DNA of 64,000 nucleotides from Gallaecimonas pentaromativorans. GTDB taxonomy: Bacteria > Pseudomonadota > Gammaproteobacteria > Enterobacterales > Gallaecimonadaceae. This document shows positions 28,462 through 36,382 of this stretch, one piece after another (the stretch's first letter is position 1; each line of letters opens with the position of its first letter). Under the pieces are notes generated by a model that saw only the letters and a list, made by a program, of their open reading frames with translations, was not told the origin of the DNA and did no database searches. The translations under genes were made by a program, and so were the position numbers. The stretch spans positions 1 through 64,000 of the forward strand of contig NZ_RJUL01000009.1 of assembly GCF_003751625.1 (NCBI RefSeq). The letters run 5' to 3'.

Positions 28462-31248
28462 TTACAGCGTTGCAATAGCCGCCAGGGCAACCGCACTTTG
28501 GTAAATGATCTGAGTGACGCTGCTCCAGGTGGTCAGGTTATTCATATACTCAGTATCGAGCGGTACCACTATGGTATCGCCGGCTTTGAGCTGGTCGCTG
28601 TTGGAGGCAAACCAACTGCTATTGTGCCCCGGGATCATCACCGAGCCGTCAGCGCGAATAACGTAGACGCGGTCTTCATCGGCCCGCTTACGGAAGCCAC
28701 CAGAGAGATTGAGGTAGTCTTCAACACTCATACCAGGCTTAAAGCGATGGCTGCTGGCATGTTGCACTTCACCCACTACGGTAACGGTAGAAGTTTTGCG
28801 CGGAATGTAGAGGATATCGCCATCTTCCACTTGCATATCGGCATCGCGATCGCCAGCCAAAACATGCGGCAAGTCGATTACCAGGCGCCCTACCGGCTGA
28901 ATTTTTTGCAGCTCGCCAATCATCGCCATAGCGTCTTGATATGACACGGTTGTCGTATCGGCAGAAAGAGCGCGAGTGGCCACGTCACTTCGCAATTGCT
29001 CAATCAGTTTATTGACCTGCATTTTCTCTCTGTCTTGCACTTGTTTACGGGTAAAGACAGCGCCGTCCACAAAGGCGTACTGCGTTACACCGCCAGCCCG
29101 CTGCAGCACATCATCTAGCGTCTCTCCGCGGTGCACTGTGTAGGAACCAGGGAAGCGCACTTCGCCACGGATCTCCACAGTGCGGTCCACTTGCCAATCA
29201 GGAGTGGAGAAGACGTTCAGGTGGTCTCGGCTGGCAAGGGCAATATTATCTACACCGCCTTTAACCGCATCGCTGATATCAACAGCGCGGTGGGCAACTT
29301 GAATACCGTTGATGTCCTTGTTGGTGCCCTGGGCGCGGGTAAGCTCAGCCCGGCCAAGATAGGCAGACGCATTCAGGCCACCGGCGGCGGTAATGAGGCT
29401 GCGGATATTGGCGCCGCTGGCAAGCGGATATTCACCAGGGACTTTAACATCTCCGCTGATGGACACGACTTGCAGCTCAGAGCCGCTACGAGCTTGGTTT
29501 TTCAGCTTCTCCAGTACCGGGAACAGCAATTCTTGACGCTTTAGCTCCGGTGTTAAAGCCATCAGGTCAGGGTTGACAAAAATTCTGGAAAGCAGGTTCT
29601 GGGTGGCCTCACTCAGGACAGAGACAATGGTACCGTCGGCCAGACGCTCTTGAGTAAGCTCTTGTTGGGTTTGCTGCTTATCTGTAGCCGCATCTTTAAT
29701 AGCAAAACCGGCAACCGATTTAACATCCTTTTGCTTAGCGTTGTCTTGGATAGACTGAATGCCTTTTGCTAGCAAATCGTCTGAAAGCCAACGCTCATCA
29801 CTGGATTTATCCAGCACCGGCTGAAGTTGCTTGGTGATGTACTTATTAAGATTGGTACGTTCAAGATTGGCGTCGTCGTAGTTAAAAACCAGTACCACAT
29901 CTTTGGGTGACAGGGCGATGTCGTCCTGGCTGCCCGGCTTGGTAACCGCATTGCCAATGGCAAACTGTTTGACTTCAATGTCACCCAGGGCATTGACCTG
30001 ACGCACCACTAGGGCGTAATCCAAGTCAGCCGAGAGCCGCAGATCGGCCCAAAGACTATTTACCAAGTCATGCACATGCATGCCTTTGCGCCAGGCATAT
30101 TTACCGGGCCGCACCACGGCACCAGCCAGTACCACAGCATTTTCGGTGCGATTGGAGGTAACGCCAACCCGCAGTACGTCCCCACCACGCACATGCTCTG
30201 CAAGCACTTTGCTGTTGGTCAGGTCAACGTTCTGGATATCACGAAGGTTTTGGCTGTTGATACGCTCAAGCACCGAGGCTTGAGGATAAGCCTCTGCCTT
30301 GGCGCCACCAGCCATGGCCAACAGATCAGCCAGGGTGTCGTCTTTATTGAGTTCGTAAAGCGCTGGGCGACGCACTTCGCCTTTTACCTCGGCGATGCCG
30401 GTATAAGGCGGGATAAATACCACATCACCGGACTGCAGGCGGATGTCATCTGAAGCATTACCGCGCAGCAGCAGATCGTAAAGGTCGAAGTTGGTTACTG
30501 TTTTACCGGCACGCTTTACCACGATATGCCGAAGGCTACCAATGTCGCTTACCCCACCTGCGACAAAAAGCGCTTGGGTAACGGTGGTGAGCGCGGGAAC
30601 GGCGTATGCCCCCGGGTATTTGGCTTCACCCGCCACAAAGATGCTGATGGTACGCAGGCTGTTGAGGGTAACGGCCGCGGTGATACCAATCATCTGCTCT
30701 TTGACTCGCCCTTCCAACAGGGCTTTGACCTTACCAAAGCTCAGACCGCCGACCGCAATAGGGCCTAGGTCAGGGAAGTTAACGGTGCCGTCTCGCTCCA
30801 CATTCAAGCTGAGCTGCTGGCTCTCCTTACCGAACAGCAGCACATTGATAACGTCATTAGGGCCGACAACGTAGTCATCCGGCACAGGCGCATTGTCTAC
30901 CGGAGCAAAGCTACTGATATCGGCATTAAACAGGTTTAGACCGTAACGGACCGGTTTTTTGGCCCCGTTATCATCCGGTGTTTTGTCGTCTTTGGAGCTG
31001 GTATCAGTTGGAAGTACCTGGCGCTGTTGTAAAACGGTGCTCTGCTGACGGGTGCCCTCCCCTCCTTGCGAACCAGTGATTTGGGATAAATCGACCCCAT
31101 ACTGTTTTGCCAGCTGTTCCTGCTGGGCACGCGGCAGGCTCTTAAACTGCTCAATCATTGCCGGTGATATGCCGCCGGGCAACGCCGCAGCATAGGCACT
31201 CCCCCATGCCAGCAGTGCTAGAAGAACAAACCCAATTTTCCTAAACAC
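28462..31248 (-). CDS. Large outer-membrane polysaccharide export protein with multiple SLBB domains
   Basis: A 928-aa Wza-related OPX protein, first gene of the operon. Residues 1-21 are a signal peptide ending in AYA-A, with no lipobox cysteine, unlike Wza. A polysaccharide export domain follows (DDYVVGPNDVINVLLFGK near 124-141). I count about six SLBB units (starting near VAGEAKYPGAY, VKGEVRRPALY, LAGAVVRPGKY, ISGDVKVPGEY, IRGEVRFPGSY, VVGEVQHASSH), where Wza (379 aa) has two. The C-terminus TQIIYQSAVALAAIATL is a Wza-like amphipathic helix. No Wzb phosphatase or Wzc kinase is present nearby, so whether it exports capsule or assists O-antigen is open. Confidence 0.85.
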   Translation of the reverse strand: MFRKIGFVLLALLAWGSAYAAALPGGISPAMIEQFKSLPRAQQEQLAKQYGVDLSQITGSQGGEGTRQQSTVLQQRQVLPTDTSSKDDKTPDDNGAKKPVRYGLNLFNADISSFAPVDNAPVPDDYVVGPNDVINVLLFGKESQQLSLNVERDGTVNFPDLGPIAVGGLSFGKVKALLEGRVKEQMIGITAAVTLNSLRTISIFVAGEAKYPGAYAVPALTTVTQALFVAGGVSDIGSLRHIVVKRAGKTVTNFDLYDLLLRGNASDDIRLQSGDVVFIPPYTGIAEVKGEVRRPALYELNKDDTLADLLAMAGGAKAEAYPQASVLERINSQNLRDIQNVDLTNSKVLAEHVRGGDVLRVGVTSNRTENAVVLAGAVVRPGKYAWRKGMHVHDLVNSLWADLRLSADLDYALVVRQVNALGDIEVKQFAIGNAVTKPGSQDDIALSPKDVVLVFNYDDANLERTNLNKYITKQLQPVLDKSSDERWLSDDLLAKGIQSIQDNAKQKDVKSVAGFAIKDAATDKQQTQQELTQERLADGTIVSVLSEATQNLLSRIFVNPDLMALTPELKRQELLFPVLEKLKNQARSGSELQVVSISGDVKVPGEYPLASGANIRSLITAAGGLNASAYLGRAELTRAQGTNKDINGIQVAHRAVDISDAVKGGVDNIALASRDHLNVFSTPDWQVDRTVEIRGEVRFPGSYTVHRGETLDDVLQRAGGVTQYAFVDGAVFTRKQVQDREKMQVNKLIEQLRSDVATRALSADTTTVSYQDAMAMIGELQKIQPVGRLVIDLPHVLAGDRDADMQVEDGDILYIPRKTSTVTVVGEVQHASSHRFKPGMSVEDYLNLSGGFRKRADEDRVYVIRADGSVMIPGHNSSWFASNSDQLKAGDTIVVPLDTEYMNNLTTWSSVTQIIYQSAVALAAIATL

Positions 31249-31422
31249 TCGATGCTCCGTTTAAAAAGTAATCAACGCCATTAACTCTCATATGACAAAA
31301 CACATGAACCTGTAGAAACCCTGTACGCCGAACTCTGCCAGCGTCCAAAAACCATTCCCGAACAAAAAAATAAAAACAAATTAAATCAAAAGGTTATGAC
31401 ATCCCACTTCAATTACCGCAGA

Positions 31423-31457
31423 CACGCTACCGCCCCTGGGTTACAGCTCCCACAGTG
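31423..31457 (-). promoter_or_regulatory. JUMPstart sequence with ops element (RfaH recruitment site)
   Basis: On the minus strand 31434-31423 reads GGCGGTAGCGTG, identical to the E. coli ops element at which RfaH loads onto paused RNA polymerase. Upstream bases to 31457 (CACTG then GAGCTGTAACCCAGG) match the wider JUMPstart consensus. It lies about 175 bp before the first operon gene, the usual place, and implies RfaH-dependent read-through of the roughly 27-kb transcript. Confidence 0.92.
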
Positions 31458-31527
31458 CTGATGTCATAGCAAATTGTCATTTTTGGCTTTAAAAAAGCCT
31501 AAAAGGCCCTGAACCTACAAACGACAA

Positions 31528-31558
31528 CACCCTGAATGCGGACTCTCACATCAGGGTG
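31528..31558. repeat. Inverted repeat in the operon leader
   Basis: CACCCTG (31528-31534) and CAGGGTG (31552-31558) pair perfectly and can be extended by ATG/CAT after a one-base bulge, giving a 10-bp stem. It falls at the predicted transcription start of the polysaccharide operon. No T-run follows on the minus strand, so an operator or a 5'-end RNA hairpin is more likely than a terminator. Confidence 0.6.
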
Positions 31559-31562
31559 ATTA

Positions 31563-31592
31563 ATAATATAAAAATCATGAAGATAACTGCAA
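31563..31592 (-). promoter_or_regulatory. Possible promoter of the polysaccharide operon
   Basis: On the minus strand -35-like TTGCAG (31587-31592) is followed by -10-like TATTAT (31563-31568, 18-bp spacing) or TATATT (31565-31570, 16-bp spacing). It would start RNA about 120 nt upstream of ops, a typical distance. The surrounding AT richness makes chance matches likely. Confidence 0.35.
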
Positions 31593-31927
31593 AAGCACCA
31601 ACATTTTCTATTTACCACTTGCTCATTCTGACGCTTTTTTAGTCTCGGGAAGCGATGAAACTAACAAGATCGCCTACATTCCTTAACAGCCTCTAGATTA
31701 CCAGCAAGCACCTACAATTTAAACCCGAAAAAGAAACCCTAACCTAATGATAAAAAACAGTTTTTTACATTAAATGTTATTGGATGTACGTTTCTTTGAG
31801 CTGCATCCACTTTAGGCGAAAAATTGCACTTTTCTCTATAAAGCTCAAACTCGTAGCAAATTAGAGGTCAACCGCTAAAAAAGCACTCTCAGCAAGCCAG
31901 ATAAGCAGCCTTAAGACAAGTCTCTCT

Positions 31928-32425
31928 TTACAATCGTTCAACGTCTTTTAAGGAAATAGACAACGGCGATTGGCTGTTAAGGATCTCAACCATCACTTTG
32001 ATGCGCTCTTGGCCTTCATTCATGGTGTAAACCGCGCTCAAGCCTTTGAACGGGCCGTTCAACAGCCGTAGCCGCTGCCCAGGCTTAAAGCCTTCATCAA
32101 AGACCCCTGCCAGCTCGAGGCGCTCTTCGTTCAAAGCCAAGGTTTTTATCAGTTTCGACGGGATCTGGGCCGGTTTGTCGCCACTGCGCACAAAGCCGCT
32201 AACGCCACGGGTAGAGCGGACTTTATAGAAATCGCCACCTTCAGGGTCAAGGTGTACAAAGAGGTAGTTGGGGAACAGCACCGTCTCGGCAAGCTGGCGC
32301 TTACCACGGCTGATTTTTTCGCTGAGCACCCGAGGAAGGTAGGTCTCAAAGCCTTGATTATTGAGGTTTGTCTTGGCACGCGCTTCCTGCTTTGCGCGGC
32401 AATAAACCAGATACCAACCTAACAC
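31928..32425 (-). CDS. rfaH: Transcription antitermination protein RfaH
   Basis: NusG paralogue that binds ops-paused polymerase and recruits ribosomes, allowing full transcription of long LPS and capsule operons. The 165-aa protein (E. coli 162) has WYLVYCRAKQEARA, EKISRGKRQ, LFPNYLFVHLDPE and TRGVSGFVRSGDKPA, which follow RfaH rather than NusG. A short KOW-type C-terminal domain follows. The start is GTG with AGAGG 4 nt upstream. It is encoded immediately upstream of, and in the same direction as, an operon carrying a perfect ops element. Confidence 0.93.
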   Translation of the reverse strand: MLGWYLVYCRAKQEARAKTNLNNQGFETYLPRVLSEKISRGKRQLAETVLFPNYLFVHLDPEGGDFYKVRSTRGVSGFVRSGDKPAQIPSKLIKTLALNEERLELAGVFDEGFKPGQRLRLLNGPFKGLSAVYTMNEGQERIKVMVEILNSQSPLSISLKDVERL

Positions 32426-32465
32426 AGAACCTCTCTGGACAATTCCTATGTCGCAATAGACAGGT

Positions 32466-32493
32466 AGTCTACCCCAGACTTAACAAGTTGCAA
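32466..32493 (-). promoter_or_regulatory. Possible rfaH promoter
   Basis: On the minus strand -35 TTGCAA (32488-32493), a 16-bp spacer and -10 TAGACT (32466-32471) lie about 40 bp before the rfaH GTG start, in the divergent 263-bp gap shared with the peptide transporter gene. Confidence 0.45.
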
Positions 32494-32603
32494 TAACCGT
32501 GAAACTTGTTTGCCTACAAGACAACCAACAGTCTAATGCCCTTGGCGCACTCTACGCGAATTGGCTCTACATCGCACCACATCACAACTACAACGCCCTT
32601 TTA

Positions 32604-32632
32604 TTGTCTTTTTCAGGGCCTATCGGTATAAG
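32604..32632 (+). promoter_or_regulatory. Possible promoter of the peptide transporter gene
   Basis: -35 TTGTCT (32604-32609), 17-bp spacer and -10 TATAAG (32627-32632) give a predicted start about 50 bp before the transporter ATG. Confidence 0.45.
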
Positions 32633-32688
32633 AAGCCGTCAAACTAACAAAACTATAACTGAACCATCGAAGGACGGGAGTTCAATCA

Positions 32689-34182
32689 ATGAGTCAACAG
32701 ATCCCACAGGGGACCTTCCTGGGCCACCCTAAGGGCCTTTTCCTCCTCTTTACTACAGAGATGTGGGAACGGTTTTCCTACTACGGAATGCGCGCCCTGC
32801 TGGTGCTGACCATGGTGGCAGCTACTGATGCAGCAAACCCCGGTTTTGGCATGACGACTGCCGAAGCCCTAAAACTTTATGCCTACTACACCTCACTGGT
32901 TTACCTGACCCCCATTTTCGGCGGTTGGCTGGCAGATACCTTTATTGGCCAGCGCCGCGCCGTTATTTTGGGCGGGGCCTTGATGTCGGTTGCACAGTTT
33001 GTCCTGTTCGCCGCAACCCCTCATAGCTTGAGCCTGTTTTATGTGGGCCTTGGCATCCTCATCATCGGTAACGGTTTCTTCAAACCCAACATCTCCACCA
33101 TGGTGGGTGACCTTTACGAGCAAGGCGATGCCCGCCGCGACTCGGCTTTCTCCATTTTTTACATGGGGATTAACCTCGGTGCCTTTATCGCCCCACTTAT
33201 TTGCTCCACCTTGGGTGAAGATCCGGCCTGGGGCTGGCGCTACGGCTATCTAGCTGCCGGTATCGGCATGGCACTGTCTGTTGTTATCCAACTGTTTTTT
33301 GCTCAGCGCTTCCTAGGGGATGTCGGGGTAGTTGCCGGTGCCAAGCGCTCTTTGGACGCTGCCGGCGGTAAGAAGCAGCCACTGACCAAGGTCGAGTTGG
33401 ACAGGCTGCGGGTTATCCTTACCCTCTTTATCTTCGTGGTGATGTTCTGGCTGGCCTTTGAGCAGGCTGGCGGCCTGATGAATATCTTTGCCCAGGATAA
33501 AACCGACCGCATGATTGGCAACTCGGAAGTGCCGGCAGGCTGGTTCCAGTCACTAAACGCGATGTTCATCCTGATCTTCGCGCCGGTGTTCTCCATCCTT
33601 TGGGTGAAACTCAACAAAATCGACAAGAACCCTGACGCGCCAATCAAGATTGTGGTGGGTCTGTTCATGACCGCCATCGGTTTTGGCTTCCTGGTTGCCG
33701 GTATCTTCCAGATGCAGACTACCGGTGATGCCAAAGCCTCAATGATCTGGCTGGTACTGGCTTACATGTTCCACACCCTGGGTGAGCTGTGCATCTCGCC
33801 GGTTGGCCTGTCGCTGATGACCAAGCTGGCGCCGATGCGCCTGGCCTCCCTGGTGATGGGGATTTGGTTCCTGATGCCGGCGCTGGCCCAGCTCCTTGGC
33901 GGCCTTATCGGCGCCTTCTCCGAGCAGGCCGGTGAGTACGAGTCGGTGCGCCACTTTGCAGCCAACCTTGGGATCCGCGCCGAAGACGCTGGTATCCTGG
34001 CTATCTTCGGCTCCATCGCCATCTTCCTTTGCTTGTTTGCCATCATCCTGTGGTTTATCTCCGGCAAACTGGTGCTGTGGATGCATGGCGCCGAGAAGTT
34101 CAGCGCCGATACCACTGAAGCGGCGCTCAACGAAGAGCTGAACGTGGTCGGCGACCACGAAGCGCTCCGAAAACAGCACTAA
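32689..34182 (+). CDS. POT-family proton-coupled di/tripeptide transporter
   Basis: A 497-aa inner-membrane MFS-type transporter that imports small peptides with protons. It has the POT ExxER motif in TEMWERFSYYGMRA (near 24-37) and the second PTR2 signature FSIFYMGINLGAF near 160. About 14 hydrophobic segments agree with bacterial Dtp/YdgR-type proteins. The ATG has GGGAG 8 nt upstream. It stands alone between its promoter and a strong terminator. Which E. coli Dtp it matches best cannot be told by eye. Confidence 0.93.
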   Translation: MSQQIPQGTFLGHPKGLFLLFTTEMWERFSYYGMRALLVLTMVAATDAANPGFGMTTAEALKLYAYYTSLVYLTPIFGGWLADTFIGQRRAVILGGALMSVAQFVLFAATPHSLSLFYVGLGILIIGNGFFKPNISTMVGDLYEQGDARRDSAFSIFYMGINLGAFIAPLICSTLGEDPAWGWRYGYLAAGIGMALSVVIQLFFAQRFLGDVGVVAGAKRSLDAAGGKKQPLTKVELDRLRVILTLFIFVVMFWLAFEQAGGLMNIFAQDKTDRMIGNSEVPAGWFQSLNAMFILIFAPVFSILWVKLNKIDKNPDAPIKIVVGLFMTAIGFGFLVAGIFQMQTTGDAKASMIWLVLAYMFHTLGELCISPVGLSLMTKLAPMRLASLVMGIWFLMPALAQLLGGLIGAFSEQAGEYESVRHFAANLGIRAEDAGILAIFGSIAIFLCLFAIILWFISGKLVLWMHGAEKFSADTTEAALNEELNVVGDHEALRKQH

Positions 34183-34190
34183 CCTTCCAA

Positions 34191-34215
34191 AGCCCCGCAA
34201 CGCGGGGCTTTTTTA
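34191..34215 (+). terminator. Terminator of the peptide transporter gene
   Basis: An 8-bp GC-rich stem (AGCCCCGC/GCGGGGCT) with a 3-nt loop and a six-T tail starts 8 bp after the stop codon. Confidence 0.9.
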
Positions 34216-34289
34216 TTGCTATACCTTCCTTCAGCAGCATTTAGCTCCCTCCTTACACAATCAATTGCACTGTAACAAACCAAGTGTCT

Positions 34290-34318
34290 TTGAGACTCAC
34301 GCAAAAGCCCTTTAGACT
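34290..34318 (+). promoter_or_regulatory. Possible betT promoter
   Basis: -35-like TTGAGA (34290-34295), 17-bp spacer and -10-like TAGACT (34313-34318), about 30 bp before the chosen ATG of the BCCT transporter. Confidence 0.4.
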
Positions 34319-34349
34319 AAGGCAAAGCCTAAAAAAGAAGACGCCTTAT

Positions 34350-36353
34350 ATGACTGACAAGGAAAATTCCATTAGCCATCAACTGAATCCGCCGGTTTTT
34401 TTTGGCTCGGCTCTTATCATCTTTGCCGTGGTGCTGTTTGCAGTGCTCGCCCCGGATACCGCAGGAACCGCCTTTGGCAACTTGCAAAACTGGATAATCA
34501 CCAACACTGGTTGGTTCTACATTCTGTCGGTGGCCATCTTCCTGTTCTTTGTGGTGGGGCTGGCGTTCAGCAGCTACGGCAAGATAAAGCTGGGGCCAGA
34601 CCATATTGACCCGGATTTCAGCTACGGCTCCTGGTTTGCCATGCTGTTCTCGGCCGGCATGGGCATTGGATTGCTTTTTTTTGGTGTCGCCGAACCGGTG
34701 ATGCACTTTGTCAGCCCACCGGTTGGCGAGGGGCAAACCATTGAGTCGGCCCGTGAGGCCATGCGTATCACCTTCTTCCACTGGGGCATTCACGCCTGGG
34801 CCATTTATGCAGTGGTGGCGTTGTCGCTGGCTTATTTCAGTTTTCGCCATGGCCTGCCGCTGACCATTCGCTCAGCCCTCTACCCTATTCTTGGCGAGCG
34901 CATTCACGGCCCCATCGGCCACGCCGTCGACATCTTTGCCGTGCTGGGCACCATGTTCGGGGTGGCAACATCTCTTGGCCTTGGGGTAATGCAGGTCAAT
35001 GCCGGCCTGCATTATATGTTTGATGTACCGACCGATCTGACAGTACAAATACTGCTGATCTGCGGCATTACCCTGCTGGCCACTATCTCGGTGGTGGTGG
35101 GGCTTGATGGCGGTATCCGCCGCCTGTCTGAGCTAAACCTGCTGCTGGCCGTTGCCCTATTGCTGTTTGTACTGCTGGCCGGCCCTACCGTGTTCTTGCT
35201 GCAGACTTTGGTGCAAAACACCGGGGCTTATCTGTCCGATATCGTCGATAAGACTTTCAATCTTTACGCCTACAAGCCTGACCACAGCTGGATTGGCGGC
35301 TGGACCCTCTTCTACTGGGGTTGGTGGATAGCCTGGTCGCCCTTTGTTGGCATGTTTATCGCCCGGGTATCCCGTGGCCGCACCATTCGCGAGTTTGTGA
35401 TTGGGGTGCTTTGCGTGCCAGTTGGCTTTACTTTCATGTGGATGACCTTCTTTGGCGACACCGCCATCCATATGATGCTCACCCAAGGCATCGACAGCAT
35501 CGGCCAGGCAGTGGAGGACGATACTTCCACCGCCATCTTCAAGTTTCTCAAAGAATTGCCTTGGTCAGGGGTAATGTCGCTGCTGGCAACTTTGTTGGTG
35601 GTTACCTTCTTTGTCACCTCCTCAGACTCGGGCTCACTGGTCATCGACATGATCACCTCAGGTGGCCGTGAAGAGCCGCCTGTATGGCAGCGGATCTTCT
35701 GGGCATTGACCGAGGGCGCCGTTGCCATCGCACTGCTGGTGGCAGGTGGCTCAGATGGCCTCAAAGCCTTGCAGACCTTGTCTATCGCCTCTGCCCTGCC
35801 CTTTGCGGTGGTGATGCTGGTGATGTGTTACGCCCTATGGAAGGCACTGCGCATTGAAGGCGTCAAGCAGCTTAGTCTTCGCCATGCCGTTACCACCCCA
35901 AGGGCGCCAGCGCCAGCCACCGCTAAAAACCCCTACACCTGGAAGACCCGGCTGCAGCGCATTGTGTCCTGGCCCAAGCGCAGTGAGGTTAAAGCCTTTA
36001 TCGGTGAAACCGTAAAGCCGGTGCTCGAGTCGGTAGCCCAGGAGCTGCGTGACACCGGTATGGAGGTAACCGTCAAGCAAGAGCCCGAAGATAGGGTGAG
36101 CATGGTGGTGTCTCACGGCGAAGAAATCGACTTCATCTACGAGGTGCGTACCCGCGGCTACACCGCCCCCACCTTTGCCTTTCCGGAGTTCAACTTTACA
36201 GAGAAGGACGAGGCTAAGCATTTTCGGGCAGAAGTTTATCTGCGTGAAGGGGGCCAAGGTTACGACATCTATGGCTACACCAAGGAGCAGGTGGTCAGCG
36301 ACGTGCTGGATCAGTACGAGAAACACATGCACTTTTTACATCTGGTGCGTTAA
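34350..36353 (+). CDS. betT: BCCT-family choline/betaine transporter, BetT-like
   Basis: A 667-aa secondary transporter for choline or another trimethylammonium compound, used in osmoprotection. It has 12 membrane segments, the glycine motif AGMGIGLLFFGVAEP near 105-120 and the tryptophan-rich WTLFYWGWWIAWSPFVGMF segment. A cytosolic C-terminal tail of about 150 residues follows KALRIEGV, as in BetT, where the tail senses osmolarity. The ATG at 34350 is chosen over an upstream in-frame start at 34284, which would precede the predicted promoter. No betAB or betI genes are next to it. Confidence 0.88.
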   Translation: MTDKENSISHQLNPPVFFGSALIIFAVVLFAVLAPDTAGTAFGNLQNWIITNTGWFYILSVAIFLFFVVGLAFSSYGKIKLGPDHIDPDFSYGSWFAMLFSAGMGIGLLFFGVAEPVMHFVSPPVGEGQTIESAREAMRITFFHWGIHAWAIYAVVALSLAYFSFRHGLPLTIRSALYPILGERIHGPIGHAVDIFAVLGTMFGVATSLGLGVMQVNAGLHYMFDVPTDLTVQILLICGITLLATISVVVGLDGGIRRLSELNLLLAVALLLFVLLAGPTVFLLQTLVQNTGAYLSDIVDKTFNLYAYKPDHSWIGGWTLFYWGWWIAWSPFVGMFIARVSRGRTIREFVIGVLCVPVGFTFMWMTFFGDTAIHMMLTQGIDSIGQAVEDDTSTAIFKFLKELPWSGVMSLLATLLVVTFFVTSSDSGSLVIDMITSGGREEPPVWQRIFWALTEGAVAIALLVAGGSDGLKALQTLSIASALPFAVVMLVMCYALWKALRIEGVKQLSLRHAVTTPRAPAPATAKNPYTWKTRLQRIVSWPKRSEVKAFIGETVKPVLESVAQELRDTGMEVTVKQEPEDRVSMVVSHGEEIDFIYEVRTRGYTAPTFAFPEFNFTEKDEAKHFRAEVYLREGGQGYDIYGYTKEQVVSDVLDQYEKHMHFLHLVR

Positions 36354-36358
36354 CAATC

Positions 36359-36382
36359 AAGGGGCCGACAGGCCCCTTTTTC
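36359..36382 (+). terminator. Terminator between betT and the convergent cyclase gene
   Basis: An 8-bp stem (AAGGGGCC/GGCCCCTT) with a GACA loop and T tail 5 bp after the betT stop. It overlaps the stop codon of the convergent diguanylate cyclase gene. The minus-strand side lacks a good T-run. Confidence 0.85.

Larger units (their letters stand above)
31249..31927 (-). other. Long untranslated leader of the polysaccharide operon
   Basis: This 679-bp stretch between rfaH and the export gene holds no convincing gene on either strand. It is AT-rich and contains, in transcription order, a possible promoter (31563-31592), a hairpin (31528-31558), a weak stem followed by six T near 31485-31505 that might terminate transcription, and the JUMPstart/ops element (31423-31457). 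About 175 bp of untranslated RNA follow the ops element. No separate rfaH terminator with a good stem was found next to its stop codon. Confidence 0.7.
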
